The notes beneath the pieces are model-generated. The model worked only from the letters and a program-made list of their open reading frames with translations. It was not told where the DNA came from and searched no databases. The translations under genes and the position numbers were made by a program. DNA of 64,000 nt from Patulibacter minatonensis DSM 18081 (GTDB taxonomy: Bacteria; Actinomycetota; Thermoleophilia; Solirubrobacterales; Solirubrobacteraceae). Below, piece after piece: positions 51,450 through 61,522 of the stretch. The stretch spans positions 2,403,280 through 2,467,279 of the forward strand of contig NZ_KI912613.1 of the NCBI RefSeq assembly GCF_000519325.1. Direction: 5' to 3'. Positions within the stretch are counted from its first letter, which is position 1. Each line of letters starts with the position of its first letter.

Positions 51450-52586
51450 CTACAGCTTCGCGAAGCGCCCGTTCTCCTGGAGGACCTCGCCGTCGGCGTA
51501 GAGCCTGCCGCCCTGCCGCAGGTCGCAGATGAGGTCCCAGTGCAGCGCGGACTCGTTCGTGCCGCCCGTCTCGGGGTACGAGCGGCCGATCGCGGTGTGG
51601 ACCGTGCCGCCGATCTTCTCGTCGAAGAGGATCACGCCGATCGCGCGGTCGATGCCGAAGTTCGTGCCGATGCCGACCTCGCCGAGGAACCGGGCGCCGT
51701 CGTCCGTCGCGAGTGCGCGCTCGAGGTAGTCGCCGCCGACCTCGGCGGCGTGCTCGACGACCTCGCCGTCCCGGAACGTCAGGCGGACCCCGGAGACGTC
51801 CACGCCGGCGGGGGAGGAGGGCACCGTGTAGTGGATCGTCCCGGTGGCGCTCGACTCGATCGGCCCGGTGAAGACCTCGCCCGACGGCATGTTGCGCCGT
51901 CCGTCGCTGTTGACCCAGACGCGACCGGCGACGTTCAGCGTCAGGTCGGTGCCCTCGGCCTCGATGCGGAGCTCCTCGACGCCGTCGAGCCGGTCGATCA
52001 GCCGGGCCTGGAAGTCGCGCAGCCCGTTCCACGCGCGGATCGGGTCGCTGCGCTCCAGGAACGTCGCGCGGGACACGAACGCCGCGAGCTGCGCCAGGGT
52101 CATCCCGGCCTGGTCGGCCAGCGCGGCCGTCGGCCACAGGGTGGTCGCCCAGCGGCTCTGGAGGGTCAGCTCGCGGGCCTCCTGCCGTCCGCGGGCGGCG
52201 CGGGCGAGGCGCTCGGGGTCGACGTCCGCCAGCGCCGAGGTGTCCTCGGGCGCCTGGATCGAGAGCGACCGCTGTGCCTGCCGGGCCTCCTCGAGCTGGA
52301 GCGGGGCGATCCCGTCGAGGTGGCGGTCCCGGGCGTGCGCGTAGAACCCGGCGGTCTGGTCGGGCAGCTCCACCCGGAGCAGCGGCCACGCGTCCCGCTG
52401 CAGGATCGCGCGCTGGAGCTCGACGAGCAGCGGCGTGGCGAGGTCCGTCGACCGGACGAGCACCTGGTCCCCGGGCTCGGGCTCGAGGCAGTAGCCGACG
52501 AGCAGGTCGGCGAACGCGGCGGCGCTGAGCTCCGTCGCGATCACCGCGTCGTCGTCCTCGGGGGCGTGGTCGTCGTGCTCGGTCAC
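51450..52586 (-). CDS. M29-family aminopeptidase (thermophilic aminopeptidase type)
   Basis: Metal-dependent exopeptidase, 378 residues. Family features are in the C-terminal half: NMPSGEVFTGPIE (first Glu ligand), TGTIHYTVPSSPAGVDVSG, VGIGTNFGIDRAIGVILFDE, GGTVHTAIGRSYPETGG and ESALHWDLICDLRQGG with His/Asp ligands. The N-terminal part (ADLLVGYCLEPEPGDQVLV, PLLVELQRAILQRDAWPLLR) is the normal M29 N-domain. GTG start at 52586. Cytoplasmic, as no signal peptide is seen. Confidence 0.9.
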   Translation of the reverse strand: MTEHDDHAPEDDDAVIATELSAAAFADLLVGYCLEPEPGDQVLVRSTDLATPLLVELQRAILQRDAWPLLRVELPDQTAGFYAHARDRHLDGIAPLQLEEARQAQRSLSIQAPEDTSALADVDPERLARAARGRQEARELTLQSRWATTLWPTAALADQAGMTLAQLAAFVSRATFLERSDPIRAWNGLRDFQARLIDRLDGVEELRIEAEGTDLTLNVAGRVWVNSDGRRNMPSGEVFTGPIESSATGTIHYTVPSSPAGVDVSGVRLTFRDGEVVEHAAEVGGDYLERALATDDGARFLGEVGIGTNFGIDRAIGVILFDEKIGGTVHTAIGRSYPETGGTNESALHWDLICDLRQGGRLYADGEVLQENGRFAKL

Positions 52587-52668
52587 CGGGGTCTCCTGGT
52601 CTCCGCGGGGCGGGGCCCCGAAACATCCGTGCGGGGCAGGGCCGCCGTGGTGCCGGCCGCGCGGGCCG

Positions 52669-53061
52669 TCACGGCGCCTGCATCTCCGGGAACCACTCCG
52701 TCAGGTGCTCGCGGAGCACCGTCCGGATCCACGTGCGCTCCTCGGCGGACGCGACGCGGAAGCGCTGGATCAGCGCCTTCTGCCCCGTCGTCGGGACGTC
52801 GTCGACGCTCCAGCCCATGACCAGCCGCTCGAAGAGGAACTCCACGGCGCGGTGCCAGACGTCCTCGCGCGTCATCGCCGCCTGGCCGATCTCGCCGCCG
52901 ATCGTCTCGGCGTACACCAGCCGCGTCTTCGGGGTCATCGCGCACCCGAGGTCGAGCGTCATCCGGCCGTCGGGGCTGGTGTACGGCACCGTCGGCAGCT
53001 GCGGCGCCTTGCGGTCGCTGATGCGCGGACGGTTGGTGGTCTTCTTGCGCTTCTTCGCCAC
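52669..53061 (-). CDS. Hypothetical 130-residue protein
   Basis: Soluble protein with a strongly basic start (AKKRKKTTNRPRISDRK), a beta-like segment (MTLDLGCAMTPKTRLVYAET) and helices (REDVWHRAVEFLFERLVMGW, EERTWIRTVLREHLTEWFP). I recognise no family. It lies 82 bp upstream of the M29 gene on the same strand and is divergent from the metallo-hydrolase gene with a 31-bp gap. Confidence 0.65.
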   Translation of the reverse strand: MAKKRKKTTNRPRISDRKAPQLPTVPYTSPDGRMTLDLGCAMTPKTRLVYAETIGGEIGQAAMTREDVWHRAVEFLFERLVMGWSVDDVPTTGQKALIQRFRVASAEERTWIRTVLREHLTEWFPEMQAP

Positions 53062-53092
53062 GGTCCGCTGCCGAGTCTACGGGTAACGTGCA

Positions 53093-54130
53093 GTGGTCCA
53101 TGCCGTGTCCCCGCGCCTCCCGCACGACCCGATGAGCTCCGGGCGGGCGGCCAAGGAGCTCGGTCGCGGCGAGCGCGTCGTCCCCGGCGTCTGGCGGCTG
53201 CGGCTGCCGCTGCCGTGGCCCGGCGTGCCGCACGGCAACGCGTGGGCGGTCGCCGCCGGCGACGGGATCGTCCTCTTCGACACCGGGATGCACCAGCCGG
53301 GCTCGCTCGCGCACCTGGAGCGCGCGCTCGACATGGTCCACCTGCGGCTCGAGCTCGTCCGCAGCGTCGTCCTCACGCACGCCCACGTCGACCACTGCGG
53401 GCAGACGACGCCGATCGTCCTGCGGTCGGGCGCCGAGGTCTGGTGCCACCCGAGCCACGACCACCTGACGAAGTGGCTCGCGAACCCCGACGGCTACTGG
53501 GAGCGCCGGGTGGAGATCGCGCTGCAGTCCGGCGTCCCGGAGCCCGACGTGCGCGCCGCCTCGGAGCTCGTCCGCCGGGAGGACATCGGCATCGCCGGCG
53601 GCCTCCAGGTCGACCACGACCTCGTCGACGACGTCGAGATCGGGACGGACCTCGGGGTCTTCCGCGCGATCGAGACGCCGGGGCACGCGCCGTCGCACGT
53701 CTGCCTGTTCAACGCCGAGCGCCGGATGCTGGTCTCCGGCGACCACCTGCTCGGCCGGGTCTCGCTGTTCTTCGACTTCGGCTACACGCCCGACCCGATC
53801 GGCGAGTTCCTCGCGTCGCTGGACCGCATCGAGGCGCTCGACGCCCGGCTGTGCCTGTCGGGCCACGGGCGGACGTTCACCGACGTCGAGGGCCACATCC
53901 GGGCCAACCGGGACCTCGTGGCGGAGCGGCTGCGGCGCACGGAGGCCGCGCTGGCGGGGCCGGAGCCCCGGACCCCGGCCGAGATCTCCCCCGAGGTCTT
54001 CGGGGTCGCGCTGAGCGCGGAGAACGGCAGCTGGCTGCTCGGCGAGGTCCAGTGCTTCCTGCGGCACCTCGAGGTCACCGGGCGGATCGTCCGGGTCTCC
54101 GACGACCCGGACCGCTTCCGGGCGACCTGA
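53093..54130 (+). CDS. Metallo-beta-lactamase-fold hydrolase
   Basis: The 345-residue product has the metal motif HAHVDH (His96, His98, Asp100, His101), IETPGHAPSHVCLF, VSGDHLLG and LSGHGRTF, with WCHPSHDHLTKW between. An extra C-terminal helical domain (VAERLRRTEAALAGPEP onward) resembles that of large MBL hydrolases acting on thioesters or lactones. Candidate starts are GTG 53093, GTG 53105 and ATG 53132; conserved sequence begins after the third, so the true N-terminus is uncertain. Substrate unknown. Confidence 0.88.
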   Translation: MVHAVSPRLPHDPMSSGRAAKELGRGERVVPGVWRLRLPLPWPGVPHGNAWAVAAGDGIVLFDTGMHQPGSLAHLERALDMVHLRLELVRSVVLTHAHVDHCGQTTPIVLRSGAEVWCHPSHDHLTKWLANPDGYWERRVEIALQSGVPEPDVRAASELVRREDIGIAGGLQVDHDLVDDVEIGTDLGVFRAIETPGHAPSHVCLFNAERRMLVSGDHLLGRVSLFFDFGYTPDPIGEFLASLDRIEALDARLCLSGHGRTFTDVEGHIRANRDLVAERLRRTEAALAGPEPRTPAEISPEVFGVALSAENGSWLLGEVQCFLRHLEVTGRIVRVSDDPDRFRAT

Positions 54131-54193
54131 CCGGCGGCGGGACGGACCGGGCGTGCCCGGGATCACCGCCCGGGCGGCGCGATCCGCCATACG

Positions 54194-55129
54194 ATGTCCC
54201 GGATGCGCATCGACGAGATCATCGAGACGTCGCCGGATCCGACGTTCTCGTTCGAGTTCTTCCCGCCGAAGACGGACGAGGCCGAGGCCCTGCTGCACGA
54301 CGCCCTGGAGACGCTCCGCGAGCTCTCACCGTCGTTCGTGTCGGTGACGTACGGCGCGGGCGGCAGCTCCCGCGACCGGACGATCAAGGTCGTCCGCAAC
54401 CTGCGCTTCGACCACGGGCTCGAGGCGATGGCGCACCTGACGTGCGTCGGGGCGACGAAGGACGAGATCCGCACCGTCCTGCAGCAGATGCGGGACGCCG
54501 GCGTCGACAACGTCCTGGCGCTGCGCGGCGACCCGCCCGGCGGCGAGGAGAAGTTCGCGCCGACCCCCGGCGGGTTCGCGTCCTCGCCCGAGCTGACGCA
54601 GCTGATCGCCGAGGAGTTCCCGTTCGCGATCGGCGGCGCGGCCTACCCCGAGCCGCACCCGGACGCCCGGCACGAGGACGACGACGTCCAGACCGCGAAG
54701 GCCAAGGTCGCCGCGGGCGCGAAGTTCCTGATCACCCAGATCTTCTACGACAACTCCGACTACTTCTCGTTCGTGCGGCGCCTGCGCGACGAGGGCGTCG
54801 ACGTGCCGGTGATCCCGGGGCTGATGCCGATCACGTCGATCGGCCAGTCGCGCGGGTTCCTGACGAAGATCGGGGCGAGGATCCCCGAGGGCTACCGCCG
54901 CGAGCTCGACGCGCGCGAGGACGATCCGGAGGCCGTCATCAGCCTCGGCATCTCCTACGCGACGCTCCAGGCCGCGGAGCTGCTGGCCCAGGGCGCGCCG
55001 GGCATCCACTTCATCACCATGAACCGGAGCCCCGCCACCCGCGCGATCCTCGCGACCCTGCGCCTGCACCGTCCGTGGGAGCGCACGCCGGAGTCCCCGA
55101 CCTCGGCGGGCCAGCCCTCGCTGGCGTAG
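54194..55129 (+). CDS. metF: 5,10-methylenetetrahydrofolate reductase
   Basis: FAD-dependent reduction of 5,10-methylene-THF to 5-methyl-THF, the methyl donor for methionine synthesis. The 311-residue TIM-barrel product shows FSFEFFPPKTDEAE (catalytic Glu), SVTYGAGGSSRDRT, HLTCVGATKDEI, VLALRGDPP, FLITQIFYDNSDYFSFV, PGLMPITSIGQ and the C-terminal GIHFITMNRS. Length matches bacterial MetF. ATG 54194 or 54203 could be used. A hairpin terminator follows. Confidence 0.95.
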   Translation: MSRMRIDEIIETSPDPTFSFEFFPPKTDEAEALLHDALETLRELSPSFVSVTYGAGGSSRDRTIKVVRNLRFDHGLEAMAHLTCVGATKDEIRTVLQQMRDAGVDNVLALRGDPPGGEEKFAPTPGGFASSPELTQLIAEEFPFAIGGAAYPEPHPDARHEDDDVQTAKAKVAAGAKFLITQIFYDNSDYFSFVRRLRDEGVDVPVIPGLMPITSIGQSRGFLTKIGARIPEGYRRELDAREDDPEAVISLGISYATLQAAELLAQGAPGIHFITMNRSPATRAILATLRLHRPWERTPESPTSAGQPSLA

Positions 55130-55157
55130 GCGACGGACCGGGGATACCGGAGATCCG

Positions 55158-55179
55158 TCACGGGCTCAGGGAGCCGTGA
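55158..55179 (+). terminator. Hairpin after metF
   Basis: Bases 55158-55167 pair with 55171-55179 (nine base pairs with one bulged G, 3-base loop) 29 bases after the metF stop. Confidence 0.5.
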
Positions 55180-55274
55180 GGGTGGCGCGGTAGCGTTCGT
55201 GGGGACCGGAGCAGGGCCTCGCGGGGCGTGACGCGCCCCGGATCCGCTCCACCCCGATCCCCCGGAGCACCGAC

Positions 55275-55559
55275 ATGGTGAACTTCAAGAACATCAGCAA
55301 GCTCGCCGGCAGGGCGAAGTCGCTCGCCGGCCAGCACAACGACAAGATCGACCAGGCGATCGACAAGGGCGTCAAGGCCGCCGACAAGGCGACGAAGGGC
55401 AAGTACGGCGACAAGCTCACGGGCTCCGCCGACAAGCTCAAGGACGCCGTCGACAAGGTCGCCGACAAGCCGTCCGACGCCACGGCGTCGCGCGCCCAGT
55501 CCGGTCAGCCGGCGGCCCAGCCGGTCCCCGACCCGGACGCCCCGAAGGGCCAGAGCTGA
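55275..55559 (+). CDS. MT0933-like antitoxin-family protein, apparently without toxin
   Basis: The 94-residue product is lysine- and aspartate-rich and mostly helical: KLAGRAKSLAGQHNDKIDQA, then DKGVKAADKATKGKYGDKL and SADKLKDAVDKVADK, with a Pro/Gln tail. This matches the MT0933-like (Rv0909) antitoxin family in Mycobacterium, where a toxin gene sits next door. Here no polyketide-cyclase-like Rv0910-type toxin flanks it, so an unpaired or different role is likely. A GC hairpin (55222-55240) lies in its leader. Confidence 0.75.
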   Translation: MVNFKNISKLAGRAKSLAGQHNDKIDQAIDKGVKAADKATKGKYGDKLTGSADKLKDAVDKVADKPSDATASRAQSGQPAAQPVPDPDAPKGQS

Positions 55560-55696
55560 GCGGGGGCCCGTCCGGGGCGGGGCCCGGGGAGCAGATCCGG
55601 CTGCCCGGGTTCGACACGGGACCGGGGGCGCGGACGTCGCTGGGCGATGGTGGATCCGGGGCCGCGGACGGTGGGCCCGGCGTCGTCGCGCCCGTC

Positions 55697-56386
55697 GTGC
55701 CGGCCGCGCCCGCGACGCTCCCGGAGTACGTCCTGCGCCGGTCGCGGCGCGCCCGGCGGATCACCGTGCGGGTCGATCCCGACCGGGGGCTCGTCGTCAC
55801 GATCCCGGCGCGGGCCACGATCGCCGATGCGGAGGCCGGGATCCGCGAGCTCCACGGGTGGATCGCGCCGCGGCTCGCCCAGCTCGAGCACCGCCGGGCC
55901 GCCGCCGCGACCGAGGCCGCCGCCGGGCTGCCGTACCTCGGCACCGTGCTGGACCTGGAGCCCCAGGCCGGCCGTCGCCGCGTCCACCGCGTCGGCGACC
56001 GGCTCCTGGTCCCCGCCGACGGCGAGACCCGCGGCCCCGCGCTGGCCGCCTGGTACCGGACCCGTGCACGCGACGAGTGCCGCGGGCGGCTCGACGCCGC
56101 GACCGCGACCCTCGGCGTCGGCTACGAGCGCCTGCGGATCACCGACACGCGCTCGCGGTGGGGCAGCTGCTCCTCGACGGGCACGATCAGCCTCTCGTGG
56201 CGCCTGCTCCTGGCCCCCGAGGCGTGCCTGGACTACGTCGTCTGGCACGAGGCGTGCCACGTCGTCCACGCGCACCACGGCCCGACGTTCTGGGCGCTCC
56301 TCGAGCGCCACGTGCCCGACTGGCGCGAGCCCGCGGCGTGGCTCCGGGCCAACGGGACCGACCTGCGGCTGCTGCTCCCGGCCTGA
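55697..56386 (+). CDS. YgjP-type zinc metalloprotease-like protein
   Basis: The 229-residue product has a beta-rich N-domain (YVLRRSRRARRITVRVDPDR, TIPARATIADAEA) and the DUF45/YgjP zinc domain: TRSRWGSCSSTGTISLSWRL, the HEXXH-type motif WHEACHVVHAHHGPTFW and the third ligand region. It belongs to the M48-like gluzincin group, whose substrates in bacteria are not well known. GTG 55697 is the only in-frame start before the conserved region; the gap to the antitoxin-like gene is 137 bp. Confidence 0.88.
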   Translation: MPAAPATLPEYVLRRSRRARRITVRVDPDRGLVVTIPARATIADAEAGIRELHGWIAPRLAQLEHRRAAAATEAAAGLPYLGTVLDLEPQAGRRRVHRVGDRLLVPADGETRGPALAAWYRTRARDECRGRLDAATATLGVGYERLRITDTRSRWGSCSSTGTISLSWRLLLAPEACLDYVVWHEACHVVHAHHGPTFWALLERHVPDWREPAAWLRANGTDLRLLLPA

Positions 56387-56394
56387 GGACGGCC

Positions 56395-57006
56395 CTACGC
56401 CGCGGCGCGCCGCCGCCCGCCCGGGGACCGGACCGGCGTCCGTCGGCCGGGACGCATGCGTCGGTTGTGCGCGAGCAGCGCCAGGCGCCCGGAGCGGGGC
56501 GGCAGCGTGGTGACGACCTCGTTGGTGATGCCGTCGCGGGAGACCTCGACCTCGCCGCCCATCCGGCGGAAGAGGCCCTCGGAGGCCTCGTTGCCGGCGA
56601 GCATCGAGCCGTTCAGGGACGTCACGCCCTCCTCGACCGCGCGGTCGGCCAGCGCGATCGCCAGGGCGCTGCCGAGGCCGGCGCCGTGCAGGTGGTCGGC
56701 GACGACGAAGGCGGCCTCGGCGGTGGTCCCGGAGCCCTGCGTGCGGACCCAGCGGGCGACGCCGAGGAGGCGCTCCGGCCGCGCGGGATCGACGGCGACG
56801 AGCGCCACGTGGGTGCGCTGGTCGACGTCGGTGAGGTACCGGACGTCGTTGGTGCTCAGGCGCGGCTTGGCGCTCAGGAAGCGGTCGCGGACGCTCTGCG
56901 GCGACAGCGAACCGTGGAAGCGCCGCAGGAGCGGCGCGTCCTCGACGGCGATGGGCCGGACGAGCACCCTTGAACCGTCGTGGAGGGGAACGAACATACG
57001 TTCCAT
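56395..57006 (-). CDS. GNAT-family N-acetyltransferase
   Basis: The 203-residue product has a GNAT domain (about 10-165): VRPIAVEDAPLLRRFHGSLS, RTHVALVAVDP, EAAFVVADHLHGAGLGSALA (acetyl-CoA loop as Q/RxxGxG-like HGAGLG) and GNEASEGLFRRMGGEVE. The C-terminal ~35 residues are basic (HNRRMRPGRRTP) and probably flexible. It resembles the acetyltransferase domain found at the end of acyl-CoA synthetase-like protein acetyltransferases such as PatZ, but stands alone. Substrate unknown. Confidence 0.85.
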   Translation of the reverse strand: MERMFVPLHDGSRVLVRPIAVEDAPLLRRFHGSLSPQSVRDRFLSAKPRLSTNDVRYLTDVDQRTHVALVAVDPARPERLLGVARWVRTQGSGTTAEAAFVVADHLHGAGLGSALAIALADRAVEEGVTSLNGSMLAGNEASEGLFRRMGGEVEVSRDGITNEVVTTLPPRSGRLALLAHNRRMRPGRRTPVRSPGGRRRAAA

Positions 57007-57076
57007 GGTGCGCCCCGCGAGGCCCGCGCTCGTTGGGAGGTGTCACACGAACGCTCGAAATGGGTCACACAGGACC

Positions 57077-57098
57077 GTGATCACTCAGGAACGATCAC
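57077..57098. promoter_or_regulatory. Inverted repeat GTGATC-N10-GATCAC upstream of GNAT gene
   Basis: Exact 6-base arms in an unusually AT-rich stretch 70-92 bases before the GNAT start. Two direct copies of GTCACAC lie closer to the gene (57036-57042 and 57064-57070, 28 bases apart). Together they look like a regulated promoter on the minus strand. Confidence 0.35.
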
Positions 57099-57128
57099 AG
57101 CATCGTCACGTCGCGGACCCCCGGAACG

Positions 57129-57156
57129 ACGACGGGCGCCTCGCGGCGCCCGTCGT
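57129..57156 (-). terminator. Perfect 12-bp hairpin after citrate synthase
   Basis: Bases 57129-57140 and 57145-57156 are exact reverse complements around a TCGC loop, 40-68 bases after the stop of the minus-strand citrate synthase gene. Confidence 0.75.
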
Positions 57157-57196
57157 GCGGGTCGGTGGAACGGTCGCGGTGGCCGCTCCGATCGGC

Positions 57197-58528
<1,332 letters not shown>

Positions 58529-58588
58529 ACGGGCTCTCCGTGATCTCTGTCCGCTTGCAGTTCGCAGTCTATGCACCCCGGGCCCAAA

Positions 58589-58614
58589 GGTCGCGTCCCG
58601 GTATACAAGCGACC
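58589..58614. promoter_or_regulatory. Inverted repeat GGTCGC-N14-GCGACC in divergent region
   Basis: Exact 6-base arms flank GGTATAC in the 226-bp region between citrate synthase and the methyltransferase gene. The TATAC core is the most AT-rich spot here and may belong to a promoter on either strand. No confident -35 is seen. Confidence 0.3.
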
Positions 58615-58754
58615 GGCCGGGCGATTCGTGGTGGGGGGACGGGGACGCGCGACGGCTGCGCGGCGGGTACCCGGACGGTGCGACCCGCAGACATCGCGAC
58701 GTGGCGCGTCGCCGCTCGCGCGCGTGGCCGGCGGCGTGCCGGTACGGTCCGCCG

Positions 58755-59636
58755 GTGCTCCCCGAGGCGACCGACCGGATCCTGGCGCTGCCGGACGACG
58801 CGCTCGTCCTCGACGTCGGCGGCTGGGCGGCGCCCTTCAACCGCGCGACCCACGTGATCGACGCGATGCCCTTCGAGAGCCGCGGGGCGATGGGCTTCTC
58901 CTACGGGGGCGCGCAGGAGCGCTTCGGGGCCGACACCTGGACGCGGACCGACTTCTGCGCGCGCGAGCCGTGGCCGTTCGCGGACGACACGTTCGACCTC
59001 GTCCTCTGCGTGACGACCCTCGAGGACGTCCGCGACCCGATCTGGGTCTGCCAGGAGATGAGCCGCGTCGCGAAGGCCGGCTACCTGGAGGTCCCGTCGA
59101 TCCTCAACGAACTGACCTGGCGGCTCCCGGGGGAGGGGGCGTACGTCGGCAACCGCCACCACCACTGGTTCTGCCGGACGACGTCCGCGGCCGGGCGCCC
59201 GGGGAACGCGCTCGGGGCGGCGGAGGTCGGGCGGGAGGGGCCCGCCCGGGTCGAGTTCGTGCACAAGCAGCACGGCGTGCACGCGGACCCGACGATCCGC
59301 GTGACGCCGTCGATGGCCGTCGAGCTCGGGCTCCACGACCAGCTGCAGGGGCTCTTCTGGGAGGGGCGGGTCGAGGCGACCGAGCGGCTCCTGATCGGGG
59401 AGACGCTGCACGACGAGCTGCGCGCAGCGGTCGACGCGCGGTTCCCCGCGTCGGGTCCCGAGCGGGTGCTGCGCGACCTCGAGCGCCGGATCGGTGCGCG
59501 CGCCGTCGCGGCGGCGACGCCGCTCCGTCGCGCCGCGGGCACCCGGCTTCGGGCGCTCCGGGGCGGACGGGTGCCGGACGGGGCGACGGTCTCCGAGGAC
59601 CACGTGCGGCCAGGCCTCGGGCGCCCGCGCGACTGA
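58755..59636 (+). CDS. SAM-dependent methyltransferase (class I)
   Basis: The 293-residue product begins with motif I ALVLDVGGWAAPFN, then the acidic loop VIDAMPFES and motif near DTFDLVLCVTTLEDVRDP, which fit Methyltransf_11-type enzymes. PIWVCQEMSRVAKAGYLEVPS is the usual post-catalytic segment. The C-terminal half (HHHWFCRTT, EFVHKQHGVHADPTIRV) is specific and includes a His cluster. GTG 58755 is chosen where the fold starts; the open frame runs 104 codons further up into the citrate synthase gene. Acceptor unknown, perhaps a sugar or polyketide. Confidence 0.8.
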   Translation: MLPEATDRILALPDDALVLDVGGWAAPFNRATHVIDAMPFESRGAMGFSYGGAQERFGADTWTRTDFCAREPWPFADDTFDLVLCVTTLEDVRDPIWVCQEMSRVAKAGYLEVPSILNELTWRLPGEGAYVGNRHHHWFCRTTSAAGRPGNALGAAEVGREGPARVEFVHKQHGVHADPTIRVTPSMAVELGLHDQLQGLFWEGRVEATERLLIGETLHDELRAAVDARFPASGPERVLRDLERRIGARAVAAATPLRRAAGTRLRALRGGRVPDGATVSEDHVRPGLGRPRD

Positions 59637-59735
59637 CCGCGGAGGCCCGGCCGGGCCTCCCGCAGAGGTGACGCCTGCGTCACGAATCGTCCTCCCGCCG
59701 CCCACGGGCCGCGCGGTCCGGCTACGCTCCGGCCC

Positions 59736-61379
59736 ATGTCGCCGCGCGCCGCCGGGTCCGCCCTCGCCGTCCCCACCGAGATCGGCAGGAGGGCGACCGA
59801 GGAGGGGATCTTCGTCGCGGCCCTGGTCCGCGCGGGGCTCATCCGGCTCTCCAGCCCGAAGAGCGCCCGGGCCGGGATCAAGGCCTACCGCACCCGCGGG
59901 CCGCTCGGCGCGGTGCTCGCGCTGTCCGTGGCCGCGAACCCCGACCAGGTCGCGATCGTCGACGACCGCGGCAGCACGACGTACGGCACCTTCGAGGCCC
60001 GGTCCAACGCGATCGCCAACGCGTGGTCGGCCGCCGGCGTCCGCGCGGGTGACGGCGTCGGGATCATGGTGAAGAACCACGCCGGCTTCCTCGAGGCGCT
60101 GTTCGCGTGCGTGAAGCTCGGCACCAAGGCGATCTTCATGAACACCTCGTTCTCCGGGCCGCAGCTCGCGGCCGTGTCGGAGCGCGAGGGCGTGCAGGTC
60201 CTCGTGTACGACGAGGACTTCGCCGACGTCGTCAAGGACGTCGACGCCCCGTCGGGCCGCTACCGCGCGTGGACGACGACCGCGGGCGACGACGCCGACG
60301 ACACGCTCCAGCACCTGGCGCTCACGGGCGGGAGCGCCGCGCCGGCGGCCCCGGACCGCCAGGCGTCGCTGATCATCCTCACCAGCGGCACGACCGGCAC
60401 GCCGAAGGGCGCGGCCCGGCAGCAGCCGAAGTCGCTGGCCCCGTTCGGCGGCCCGCTCTCCCGCCTCCCGTTCCGCGGCGGCGAGACGACGGTCCTCCCG
60501 ACCCCGATGTTCCACGCGATCGGCCTGCTGCAGGCGCTGATCGCGATCGGCCTGGGCAGCACGCTCGTCCTGCACCACAAGTTCGATCCCGAGCAGACGC
60601 TCGACGACATCGTCGAGCACCGCGCCAGCGCGCTCGTGGTCGTCCCGGTGATGCTCCGGCGGATCCTCGACAAGTACGACGCCCGCGAGGTCAAGCCCGA
60701 CCTCTCGACGCTGCGGATCGTCTTCGCCGGCGGCTCGCAGCTCGGCGGGTCGCTCGCCAATCGGGCGCAGGACACGATCGGCGACGTCCTCTACAACCTC
60801 TACGGCTCGACCGAGGTCGCGATCGCCACGATCGCCACGCCGCAGGACCTCCGCAGGGCCCCGGACTCCGTCGGCTCCGTCGTCACCGGGTCGCGCGTCC
60901 GGATCCTCGACCAGGACGGCAAGGACGTCCCGAAGGGCGAGACCGGCCGGATCTTCGTCGGCACCGCGATGCCGTTCGAGGGCTACACCGGGGGCGGCAC
61001 GAAGGACCTCATCGACGGCCTGATGTCCTCGGGCGACGTCGGGCACTTCGACGAGCACGACCTGCTGACGATCGACGGCCGCGACGACGACATGATCGTC
61101 TCCGGCGGCGAGAACGTCTTCCCCGCCGAGCTCGAGGAGCTCCTCGCCGGGCACCAGAAGGTCTCGGAGGCCGCCGTCCTCGGCGTCGACGACGAGGAGT
61201 TCGGGCAGCGCCTGAAGGCCTTCGTCGTGCTGAAGGAGGGCCAGGAGCTCTCCGAGGACGACGTCAAGGCGTACGCGAAGGACAACCTCGCGCGCTACAA
61301 GGTGCCGCGCGAGGTCGTCTTCCTCGACGAGCTGCCGCGCAACCCCACGGGCAAGGTCCTGAAGAAGGACCTGAAGTAG
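59736..61379 (+). CDS. Acyl-CoA synthetase (AMP-binding, FadD-like)
   Basis: ATP-dependent activation of a carboxylic acid to its CoA thioester. The 547-residue product contains the P-loop-like LTSGTTGTPKGAARQQP, YNLYGSTEVAIAT, GRIFVGTAMPFEGYTGGG, GRDDDMIVSGGENVFPAELE and the catalytic lysine near the end in NPTGKVLKKDLK. The N-terminal region (ARAGIKAYRTRGPLGAVLAL) is longer than in minimal enzymes and fits actinobacterial FadD-type ligases. ATG 59736. Chain length specificity cannot be read from sequence. A hairpin terminator follows. Confidence 0.92.
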   Translation: MSPRAAGSALAVPTEIGRRATEEGIFVAALVRAGLIRLSSPKSARAGIKAYRTRGPLGAVLALSVAANPDQVAIVDDRGSTTYGTFEARSNAIANAWSAAGVRAGDGVGIMVKNHAGFLEALFACVKLGTKAIFMNTSFSGPQLAAVSEREGVQVLVYDEDFADVVKDVDAPSGRYRAWTTTAGDDADDTLQHLALTGGSAAPAAPDRQASLIILTSGTTGTPKGAARQQPKSLAPFGGPLSRLPFRGGETTVLPTPMFHAIGLLQALIAIGLGSTLVLHHKFDPEQTLDDIVEHRASALVVVPVMLRRILDKYDAREVKPDLSTLRIVFAGGSQLGGSLANRAQDTIGDVLYNLYGSTEVAIATIATPQDLRRAPDSVGSVVTGSRVRILDQDGKDVPKGETGRIFVGTAMPFEGYTGGGTKDLIDGLMSSGDVGHFDEHDLLTIDGRDDDMIVSGGENVFPAELEELLAGHQKVSEAAVLGVDDEEFGQRLKAFVVLKEGQELSEDDVKAYAKDNLARYKVPREVVFLDELPRNPTGKVLKKDLK

Positions 61380-61407
61380 GCCCCGGCGCGGGGTCCGCGG
61401 CCGGCGC

Positions 61408-61427
61408 GGCGACCGGCCCCGGTCGCC
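61408..61427. terminator. Hairpin between converging acyl-CoA synthetase and dcd
   Basis: GGCGACCGG (61408-61416) and CCGGTCGCC (61419-61427) are exact complements 29 bases after the synthetase stop. A second 6-bp hairpin (61490-61507) lies nearer the dcd stop. Confidence 0.55.
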
Positions 61428-61522
61428 CATCCGGCCACCGGGCTCCCTGTGGGTGCCCGTCGACCGGTACGCGCGGGCGGGAACGTCCAGGGCGCTCCAG
61501 GGCGCCCCGTCACCGCTTCCGC

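Noticed and set aside
55275-56386. Calling the MT0933-like and YgjP genes a toxin-antitoxin pair
   Set aside because: YgjP-type metalloproteases are not known toxins of this family and a 137-bp gap separates the genes.
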